This document shows, in pieces, positions 13,374 to 19,178 of a stretch of 19,178 nt of DNA (positions are counted from its first letter, which is position 1; every line of letters starts with the position of its first letter). Made by a program: the position numbers and the translations under genes. This stretch comes from Solirubrobacterales bacterium (GTDB lineage: Bacteria > Actinomycetota > Thermoleophilia > Solirubrobacterales > Solirubrobacteraceae). The stretch lies in the NCBI GenBank assembly GCA_027314825.1, contig DAHVAB010000010.1:1-19178 (forward strand). Direction: 5' to 3'. Below the pieces are notes generated by a model. That model was given only the letters and a program-made list of their open reading frames with translations. It had not been told where the DNA came from and did no database searches.

Positions 13374-15287
13374 ATGACGGCACGGTCCGGCAGGCCGCGG
13401 CGGCAGCTCAGGCGCGGCATCGTCGCGGCGATCGTCGTGATCGCGGTCGGAGCAGGTGCCGCCATCGCGCTCGCCGGCAAACACATCGAATCCGAGCAGG
13501 CCGCCTACGGCGGGCCGCAGGCTCCGCGCTGCGTGCCCGAACAGCTGAACGTCTCCGACGTGCTGCCGGAAACGAGCCTGGCCGTCAATCCGATGCCGGG
13601 CTCCTTCGATGCGATGCCTCAGGCCCAGATCAGCATGCTCGGCGCGCCGGCGCGCGACATCTCGCAGGTGAGCGTGACCGGCTCTGAGACCGGCTCCCAT
13701 CCCGGCCGCCTGATCGCCTACTCCCAGGGCGACGGGGCGAGCTTCGTGCCGGCGAAGCCCTTCCGCTCCGGGGAGATCGTGACCGTCAGCGGCACCGTCA
13801 AGACCTCCGGCGGCTCGAAGCCCTTCTCCTTCCACTTCGGCATCGCCTATCCCGACCCGATCCCCATCCCGGCGGCGACGCCGCGCGAAACGCCACCGTC
13901 CGGCAGCGTGCTGAAATTCCACTCGGCACCCCAGCTGGAACCGCCGGCGATCTACGTCACCACCGACTCCCCGGGAACCGAACCCGGCGACATCTTCCTC
14001 GCCCCCTACTCCGGCCCCGGCCTCAACGGCCCGGCGATCTACGAACAGAAGGGGCATCTGATCTGGGAGGACCCGCTCTCGGGAACGCTGAAGGCGACGA
14101 ACCTGCAGGTGCAGGAATACCAGGGCAAGCCGGTGCTCACCTGGTGGCAGGGCAACATTCCCCCGCAGGGCTTCGGCCTCGGCGAAGAGATCGTCGCCAA
14201 CACCGCCTACGAACCGATCCTGCACATCAAGGCCGGCAACGGCGATCAGGCCGACCTGCATGACTTCCACCTGGAGTCAGACAACACCGCGGTCCTCACC
14301 GTCTTCCAGACCATCCACTGCGACCTGGCGGCGGCCGGCGGCCCTCGCGACGGCGCCGTCACCGACGCCCTATACCAGGAAGTCGACCTGAAGACCGGCC
14401 TTGTCAGGCGCCAGTGGGACAGCGTCGACCACGTCGCCATGAGCCTCTCGGTCTCCGAAGCCTCCGGCGCATCGGTGCAGTGGCCGTACGACTACTTTCA
14501 CCTCAACACGATCGACCCGCAGTCCAACGGCACGACGCTCGTCTCCTCCCGCAACACCTCCGCCCTCTACATCCTCGACACCAAGACGGGCGTGGTCCAG
14601 ATGCGGATCGGCGGCAAGGACAGCGAAGTGAAGATGGAACCCGGCTCCCACACCGCCTTCCAGCACGACGCGATGGTGCTGCCCGATGGGGACATCTCGA
14701 TCTTCGACAACGGAGGCGCTCCGTTCGCCGAAAAGAGCCCGCTCGGCGAGAAGGAATCGCGCGGGGTGATAATCGAAGTGAACACCCAGGCGAAGACCGA
14801 CACGCTGATCAGAGAACTCAAACACTCACCGTCACTGCAGGCCGGAAGCCAGGGCAACGTGGAGCAGATGCAGGATGGCGGCTGGTTCGTCGGCTGGGGC
14901 CAGGAACCGTACTTCAGCGAATACAACGCGGCCGGCGAACAGATCTACGACGCCCACATGTGGGCGATAAAAAACAAAGTGGTGGAAACCGAGTCTTACC
15001 GCGCCTACAAGTTCCCGTGGCAGGCCACGCCCCACTGGCCTCCGTCGATCGCCGCAGAAGCGCAAGGCGGTGGGACCGAGGTCTACGCAAGCTGGAACGG
15101 TGCGACCGAAGTCGCGAGCTGGCGAATCCTCGCCGGCAGCTCGCCAAACACCGTGCAGCCGGTCGCCACCGTGCCCCGCGCCAACTTCGAGACCGCGGCC
15201 CACATCGCTTCCGCCCCATACGTCCAGGTGGAGGCGCTCGACGCCGCCGGCGCGACGATCGGCACCTCGAAGGCGATCAAAGGCTGA
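13374..15287 (+). CDS. Membrane-anchored arylsulfotransferase-family protein
   Basis: The 637-residue protein begins with a basic stretch and one hydrophobic helix at about 15-34, a signal anchor or uncleaved signal peptide, so the rest should be outside the membrane. The body is a beta-propeller-like arylsulfotransferase (ASST, Arylsulfotrans_2 type). It has DLHDFHLESDNTAVLTVF with H296, YDYFHLNTIDP with H376, LVSSRNTSALYILD with R393, and TAFQHDAMVLPDGDISIFDNG with H431. These match in order the active-site residues His252, His356, Arg374 and His436 of E. coli AssT, which transfers sulfate between phenols without PAPS through a sulfo-His. A C-terminal domain of about 85 residues (GTEVYASWNGATEVASWRIL...) looks like a fibronectin/Ig-like beta sandwich. 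True sulfotransferase activity is not established for this subfamily. It is a single gene, convergent with cydC. Confidence 0.85.
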   Translation: MTARSGRPRRQLRRGIVAAIVVIAVGAGAAIALAGKHIESEQAAYGGPQAPRCVPEQLNVSDVLPETSLAVNPMPGSFDAMPQAQISMLGAPARDISQVSVTGSETGSHPGRLIAYSQGDGASFVPAKPFRSGEIVTVSGTVKTSGGSKPFSFHFGIAYPDPIPIPAATPRETPPSGSVLKFHSAPQLEPPAIYVTTDSPGTEPGDIFLAPYSGPGLNGPAIYEQKGHLIWEDPLSGTLKATNLQVQEYQGKPVLTWWQGNIPPQGFGLGEEIVANTAYEPILHIKAGNGDQADLHDFHLESDNTAVLTVFQTIHCDLAAAGGPRDGAVTDALYQEVDLKTGLVRRQWDSVDHVAMSLSVSEASGASVQWPYDYFHLNTIDPQSNGTTLVSSRNTSALYILDTKTGVVQMRIGGKDSEVKMEPGSHTAFQHDAMVLPDGDISIFDNGGAPFAEKSPLGEKESRGVIIEVNTQAKTDTLIRELKHSPSLQAGSQGNVEQMQDGGWFVGWGQEPYFSEYNAAGEQIYDAHMWAIKNKVVETESYRAYKFPWQATPHWPPSIAAEAQGGGTEVYASWNGATEVASWRILAGSSPNTVQPVATVPRANFETAAHIASAPYVQVEALDAAGATIGTSKAIKG

Positions 15288-15292
15288 TCCGG

Positions 15293-15313
15293 CGCCGCCC
15301 GGAGCCGGCGGCG
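15293..15313. terminator. GC-rich hairpin between convergent genes
   Basis: CGCCGCC and GGCGGCG form a seven-base stem with a seven-base loop, starting six bases after the sulfotransferase stop and 37 bases after the cydC stop on the other strand. There is no T-run. It may end both convergent transcripts. Confidence 0.4.
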
Positions 15314-15349
15314 AGCGCGTGCGGCGACCCAGCCAGCGCTGACACGGTC

Positions 15350-17128
15350 TCAGACCGCCGCCGCCAGCCCGGCGCGAGAATCCCGATCGACGTCCGCGAT
15401 CCGGCCATCGCGCAACCTCAGCACTCTGTCGAAGGCGGCGAGCGCCGGCCCGCCGGCATGGGTGATGAGAAGCACGCCGCGCCCCTCTGTGGCTCGCAGC
15501 ACGCTGCCCATCACCCTCATCGCCAGCGGCCGGTCGAGATGCGCGGTCGGCTCGTCGAGCACCAGGAACCGGGCGCCGGAGATCAGGCAGCGGGCGAGCG
15601 CGAGCCTCCTGCGCTGTCCGCCAGAGGTCCGTTCGCCGTCCTGGCCGAGCATCCCGTCGAGCCCGCCATCCAGCCCCGCGACCCAATCGGTCAGCTCGAC
15701 GGCGGCGAGCGCCTGCATCAGCTCCGCGTCGCTCGCCTCCCGGTTGGCGAGCAGCAGGTTCTCCCGCACCGAGGTGTTGAACAGGTGCGCCTCCTGGCGG
15801 CAGAGCAGCACGTGGCGGCGCAGATCCTCCTGGGCCAGCCGCCGAACGTCCACCCCGCCGAGCGTGACCGCCCCCTCGGCCGGATCGTGGAAGCGAACGA
15901 GCAGCTCGGCCAGGGTGCTCTTGCCGGCGCCGCTCTCGCCGATCAACGCGACCCTCTCGCCGGGCCGGATCGTGAGTCCGGCGCCGTCGAGCACCCAGGG
16001 CTCGTCCGGGCCATATCGAAACCGCACACCCTCCAGGGCGAGCACGCCCCGCGCCGGGGCCGGCGACGGCTCGACCGGGTCGGCCGGCGCGCCCCACTCG
16101 ACCAGAGCGCCCGCCTCGCCCCGCATGGCGCCCGCCTCGCCGCGCACGGGGTCCGCCTCGCCCCGCGCCGGGGTCGGCAACGGCTCGGCCTCCTCACCGA
16201 GCGCCTCCCGCACGCGCCGTGCAGCCGATGCGCAGGCGTGCAGCCGGCGCGCCGCCTCGGGCAGCGGCGCGATCAGCTCGGAGGCCGCCAGCAGCAGCAG
16301 CACGAGCGCGGCCAGCAACACTCCGGACAGCCTTCCCGAGTGCACCGCGGCGATCCCGACCGCGAGCGTCGCGACGACGCCGGCTGCGCTCATCACGCCG
16401 CCGAGGGCGGCAGCCCCGGACGCGACGAGCGCGTCATTGCGTCCGAGCCGCGCGAGCCGCGCATCGAGCTCGCCGAGCAGCGCCGCGCGCTCGCGCGAGC
16501 GGCCGGCGAGCGCCAGCTCGGCCGCCCCGTCGATGCTCTGCACCAGCTCCGCCGTCAGCCTGGCGCGGACCGGTGCCTGCTGGCGGGCCGCGGCCGACGA
16601 GACCGAGCCGGCCAGCGCCGGCAGCACGACGGCCGGCACCCCCAGCGCGAGCACGACCACCGGGCCCGCGCCGCTCAGCAGCGCCGCCGCTGCGACCCCC
16701 GCCAGCGGCACCGCGACGATCGCGGTGAGGATCGGGATGCTCGCCCGCGGATGCAGGTCGGCGAGCGTGTCAACGTCCCCCACGAACCGGGCGAGCAGGT
16801 CGCCCCGCCCCCCGCGCAGCCTGCCCGGCAGCAGCGGGGTGAGCCGCTCGAACATCCGCGCGCGCAGCCGCGCCAGCCGCCGCAGCGCGTGATCGTGGGA
16901 GACGAGCCGCTCCGCGTAGCGCAGGCCCGCCCGCGCGATCCCGAACGCCCGCACACCGACGATCGCGACCATCAGCATCAGGATCGGCGGCCGCTTGGCC
17001 GCCGCGGAGATCAGATACCCGGACGTGGCGAGCAGCGCTACCGCCGCCGCGGCGGCGCCCAGCGCGAGCAGCACCGAGAGCATCAGCCGCCGCCGATCCT
17101 CGCGCTCCGGCCAGATCGCCGCCCACAT
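15350..17128 (-). CDS. cydC: CydC, heme/thiol ABC exporter subunit
   Basis: The ABC half-transporter forms CydDC with the upstream cydD product and is needed for cytochrome bd assembly; it is known to export cysteine/glutathione and to bind heme. From ATG 17128 the protein has 592 residues. The membrane domain includes LLATSGYLISAAAKRPPILMLMVAIVGVRAFGI (33-64) and YAERLVSHDHALRRLARLRARMFERL, both characteristic of CydC. The ATPase has Walker A GESGAGKST (397-405), signature TSGGQ (501-505) and Walker B FLVLDEP (521-527). A linker at 318-343 carries a 7-residue repeat (RGEAGAM-like). ATG 17128 gives the normal CydC N-terminus and a 46-base overlap with cydD. In-frame ATGs upstream to 17275, most with their own GGAG, would add up to 49 residues made of the 39-bp repeat. 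The stop is TGA. Confidence 0.93.
   Translation of the reverse strand: MWAAIWPEREDRRRLMLSVLLALGAAAAAVALLATSGYLISAAAKRPPILMLMVAIVGVRAFGIARAGLRYAERLVSHDHALRRLARLRARMFERLTPLLPGRLRGGRGDLLARFVGDVDTLADLHPRASIPILTAIVAVPLAGVAAAALLSGAGPVVVLALGVPAVVLPALAGSVSSAAARQQAPVRARLTAELVQSIDGAAELALAGRSRERAALLGELDARLARLGRNDALVASGAAALGGVMSAAGVVATLAVGIAAVHSGRLSGVLLAALVLLLLAASELIAPLPEAARRLHACASAARRVREALGEEAEPLPTPARGEADPVRGEAGAMRGEAGALVEWGAPADPVEPSPAPARGVLALEGVRFRYGPDEPWVLDGAGLTIRPGERVALIGESGAGKSTLAELLVRFHDPAEGAVTLGGVDVRRLAQEDLRRHVLLCRQEAHLFNTSVRENLLLANREASDAELMQALAAVELTDWVAGLDGGLDGMLGQDGERTSGGQRRRLALARCLISGARFLVLDEPTAHLDRPLAMRVMGSVLRATEGRGVLLITHAGGPALAAFDRVLRLRDGRIADVDRDSRAGLAAAV
16106..16168. repeat. Three 21-bp repeats in the CydC linker
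   Basis: Three tandem units of 21 bp (16106-16126, 16127-16147, 16148-16168), sharing CCGCCTCGCC, encode seven-residue repeats of the RGEAGAM type on the minus strand. They lie between the last membrane helix and the ATPase domain of CydC, a tolerant linker. The frame is kept. Confidence 0.75.
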
Positions 17129-19167
17129 CCGCCGCTCCGCCCGCTGCGGCCGGACCATACGGAGCATCCGCCGCTCCCCCCGCTGCGGCCGGACCATGCG
17201 GGGCATCCGCCGCTCCCCCCGCTGCGGCCGGACCATGCGGGGCATCCGCCGCTCCCCCCGCTGCGGCCAGTACATCGCCCGGCTCCGAGGATCCGCCCCG
17301 CCCGCATCGCGAGCACTCGATCTGCGCTCGCCGCGAGGGTCGCATCGTGGCTGATCAGAAGCGTGGTGCGTCCGGCCGCCAGGGAGCGGATCGAGTCGGC
17401 GATCTGCGCGGCGCAGTCCGCGTCGAGATGGGCGGTCGGCTCATCCAGCACCAGCAGGCCGGCCCGCCGGCGCATGAACGCGCGGGCGAGCGCGATCCGC
17501 CTCTCCTGGCCGGCCGACAGCCGCCTCGCGCCATCGCCCAGCACCGTCTGCATCCCCGCCGGCAACGACGCGATCAGCTCGGTCGCATGGGCCGACTCGG
17601 CCGCCGCGGCGATCCAGCGGCGACCCTCAGCCGAGCGGCAGGCCTCGGGCTCGGCCAGCGCGATGTTCTCCGCCACCGTGCCCGCGAAGATCGTCGGCCG
17701 CTGCGGCAGCCACGCGATCTGCTCCCGCCAGCGTTCCAGTGAGATCGCGCCGAGCGGCACGCCGCCGCAGGAGATCTCACCCTCCGTCGGCTCGATCAGC
17801 CGCATGAGCAGCGCGGCGAGAGTGCTCTTCCCGGCGCCGCTGCGCCCGGTCAACATCACCAGCTCGCCGGGCGCAAGCTCAAGCTCCAGGCCGTCGAGCG
17901 CCAGATCGCTGCGGTCCGGGTAGCGGTGAGCGACCCCATGGAGCCGCACCGGCGCCCACCGTGGATCGGCGCGGTCCGGGTAGCGGTGAGCGACCCCATG
18001 GAGCCGCACCGGCGCCCACCGCGGATCGGCGCAGGCCGCGCCGCCGGCCACGGGCGCGACCGGCCGGCGCTCCTCCAGCATGGCGAAGATCCGGCTGGCC
18101 GCAGCGGTCCCATCGGCGCCGGAGTGAAACTGCCTTCCCACCTCCCGCAGCGGCCCGTACATCTCCGGCGCCAGCAACAGCACGGTCAGGCCGACCTGCA
18201 GGCTCAACACCCCATCCACCAGCTGCAGCCCGACCGTCGCCGCGACCAGCGCGATCCCGATCATGGCGCACAGCTCCAGCACGAGCGCGGATAGGAACGC
18301 GATCCGCAGGGTCGCCATCGTCTCGGCCCGGTAGCGCTCGCCGACCGCCGCCAGCGTTTGCGCCTGGGCCCGCTCGCGCCGGTGGACCCGCAGCTCGGCC
18401 AGGCCGCGCACGACATCGAGGAAGTGCGCGCTGAGCAGGCCGAGCGCACGCCGGCGCAACTCTGTCTGAGCGGCGGCGTGCCGGCCGATCAGCACCATGA
18501 ACACGATCAGCAGCGGCGCCGTCAACACGAGGATGCCGGCCGCAGGCAGATCGAGCCTCGCCACCCATACGACCACCGCGACCGGCACGATCGCGGCCAG
18601 CATGAGCTGCGGCAGGTAGCCGGCGAAGTACGCCTGCAGGGCGTCGACCCCCTGTACGGCGGTGGCCGCCAGCTCGCCGGTCCGCTGCCGCCGCACAGCC
18701 GTCGCCGCGGGGCCAACCGCCGCCGGCGCGGGGCCAGCCGCCGGCGCGGGGCCAGCCGCAGTCACGGGGCCAGCCGCAGGCACGGGGTCAGCCGCCGCAG
18801 GCACGGGGCCAGCCGCAGGCACGGGGGTGACCGCCGCCGGCGAGCCGTCGATCAAGAGCGCCCGGATCAGCCGCCGCCGCAGCTGCGAGACGACGCGCGT
18901 GGCGCCGAGCCGCCCGGAGAGCTCGAACCCCGCGCCCACCACGGCACGCGCGGCGAGCACGACGCCGAGCGCGATCAGGGTGCCTTCCAATGCCGCAAGA
19001 GAGGCGCCGTGCATCGCGGCGCGGTCGATCGCGTGGGCGATCAGCGCCGCCTGAGCGACGATCAGCCCGGCCGAGGCCGCGCCGAGCAGCCCGGCGATCG
19101 CGAAGTGCGCCCGCGCCGCCGAGCCCCGCGCGAGCAGGCGCCGGTCGATCGCGCCGCCGCGGCGCAC
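17083..19167 (-). CDS. cydD: CydD, heme/thiol ABC exporter subunit
   Basis: This is the partner of CydC in the inner-membrane exporter. The protein has 694 residues, well above the usual 550-580 or so. Membrane-domain landmarks are GLIVAQAALIAHAIDRA, RTGELAATAVQGVDALQAYFAGYLPQLMLA, LLSAHFLDVVRGLAELRV and LLLAPEMYGPLREVGRQFH. The ATPase has Walker A GRSGAGKST (441-449), signature LSAGQ (550-554) and Walker B LLVLDEP (571-577). The extra length comes from three repeat regions: an Ala/Pro/Gly tract at 111-157, a perfect 20-residue duplication at 381-420, and a Ser/Gly/Arg/Cys tail after about residue 630 made of the 39-bp repeats. The start is GTG 19167 with AGGAG six bases upstream. cydC follows with overlap; cydAB, if present, would lie beyond the window edge. 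Confidence 0.93.
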   Translation of the reverse strand: MRRGGAIDRRLLARGSAARAHFAIAGLLGAASAGLIVAQAALIAHAIDRAAMHGASLAALEGTLIALGVVLAARAVVGAGFELSGRLGATRVVSQLRRRLIRALLIDGSPAAVTPVPAAGPVPAAADPVPAAGPVTAAGPAPAAGPAPAAVGPAATAVRRQRTGELAATAVQGVDALQAYFAGYLPQLMLAAIVPVAVVVWVARLDLPAAGILVLTAPLLIVFMVLIGRHAAAQTELRRRALGLLSAHFLDVVRGLAELRVHRRERAQAQTLAAVGERYRAETMATLRIAFLSALVLELCAMIGIALVAATVGLQLVDGVLSLQVGLTVLLLAPEMYGPLREVGRQFHSGADGTAAASRIFAMLEERRPVAPVAGGAACADPRWAPVRLHGVAHRYPDRADPRWAPVRLHGVAHRYPDRSDLALDGLELELAPGELVMLTGRSGAGKSTLAALLMRLIEPTEGEISCGGVPLGAISLERWREQIAWLPQRPTIFAGTVAENIALAEPEACRSAEGRRWIAAAAESAHATELIASLPAGMQTVLGDGARRLSAGQERRIALARAFMRRRAGLLVLDEPTAHLDADCAAQIADSIRSLAAGRTTLLISHDATLAASADRVLAMRAGRILGAGRCTGRSGGSGGCPAWSGRSGGSGGCPAWSGRSGGSGGCSVWSGRSGRSGGCGRRSGRSARIGGG
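17126..17281. repeat. 39-bp minisatellite at the cydD/cydC overlap
   Basis: Four tandem copies begin at 17126, 17165, 17204 and 17243. Copies 2 and 3 are identical, copy 1 has a few changes and copy 4 diverges in its last 13 bases or so. On the minus strand the DNA is open in two frames: the cydD frame gives the 13-residue unit WSGRSGGSGGCPA and the cydC frame gives MVRPQRGERRMPR. Each unit boundary reads GGAG-CGGCGG-ATG in the cydC frame, a ribosome-binding site with six-base spacing and a start codon. Because 39 is a multiple of three, changes in copy number keep both frames. Confidence 0.9.
17911..18030. repeat. 60-bp tandem duplication in cydD
   Basis: Two adjacent 60-bp copies (17911-17970 and 17971-18030) differ at one position (GTGGATC versus GCGGATC near the end), a silent change. 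They encode a doubled DPRWAPVRLHGVAHRYPDR block at the entry to the CydD ATPase domain, where the first beta strand lies. Near identity means the event is recent. Confidence 0.92.
18709..18840. repeat. 18/21-bp degenerate tandem repeat in cydD
   Basis: About seven units of 18 or 21 bp with the core GGGGCCAGCCGC begin at 18709, 18730, 18748, 18766, 18784, 18805 and 18823. They encode an Ala/Pro/Gly/Val tract (PVPAAG, PAPAAG units) in a loop of the CydD membrane domain before RTGELAATAVQG. Unit lengths are multiples of three, so the frame is intact. Confidence 0.85.
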
Positions 19168-19173
19168 GCCGGG

Positions 19174-19178
19174 CTCCT
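19174..19178 (-). promoter_or_regulatory. Ribosome-binding site of cydD
   Basis: AGGAG on the minus strand at the very edge of the window stands six bases before GTG 19167. This decides the cydD start as a GTG. Confidence 0.75.

Noticed and set aside
17126..17281. CRISPR array
   Set aside because: The 39-bp units are directly adjacent with no spacers and lie inside coding sequence.
14414..17923. A very long plus-strand open frame of 1169 codons across the sulfotransferase and cydC/cydD genes
   Set aside because: It is out of frame with the sulfotransferase gene and antisense to cydDC; its product is low-complexity Arg/Pro/Gln/His with no family pattern. It is a by-product of GC-rich codon use on the real genes.

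Overview
The window is strongly GC-rich with long open frames on both strands, many GTG starts and frequent 1-4 base stop/start overlaps. This points to a high-GC actinobacterium. The gene set (bacterial TMEM175 channel, CarH-type photoreceptor, Arylsulfotransferase_2-type membrane protein, cydDC) would suit the Thermoleophilia/Solirubrobacterales, but that placement is inference. No rRNA, intact tRNA, CRISPR array, insertion sequence or integrase gene is visible.

Positions 1-7100 look accessory. They carry a P-loop ATPase with a C-terminal winged helix, a 50-codon ORF fitted exactly between it and a TacT-like GNAT toxin, a minus-strand winged-helix regulator overlapped by a 59-residue protein, a DnaQ-like DEDDh exonuclease, a helical-repeat protein, and a hipBA toxin-antitoxin operon. 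Three operator palindromes spaced exactly 27 bp precede hipBA. After hipA there is a 452-bp gene-free stretch. It holds short direct repeats, a tRNA T-arm-like sequence and a stem-loop, and may be the edge of an integrated element. A TMEM175-like channel gene follows on the minus strand.

Positions 7947-13225 form a divergent, probably light-controlled lipid module. On the minus strand, an FAD oxidoreductase, a DUF1365 protein and a Cfa-family methyltransferase are joined by 4-base overlaps. On the plus strand, a MerR/B12 photoreceptor of the CarH/LitR type is joined by a 4-base overlap to a DHRS12-like short-chain dehydrogenase. Between the two arms lie three 11-bp direct repeats with the T-N2-ACA core known for CarH operators. 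The likely logic is that CarH with adenosylcobalamin represses both arms in the dark and light releases them, so that membrane fatty acids are methylated or modified.

Positions 13374-15287 encode a membrane-anchored arylsulfotransferase-family protein. The remainder, on the minus strand, is cydD-cydC, the heterodimeric ABC exporter needed for cytochrome bd assembly; cydAB could lie upstream, beyond the right edge. These two genes contain four separate in-frame tandem-repeat expansions. The most striking is a 39-bp minisatellite where the genes overlap. It is translated in two frames, and every copy carries a Shine-Dalgarno-like GGAG plus an ATG in the cydC frame.

The strongest candidates for something undescribed are the cydD/cydC dual-coding start-site array, the CarH-operator lipid/SDR module, the 27-bp-phased hipBA operator, and the tightly coupled ATPase / 50-aa ORF / GNAT cassette.
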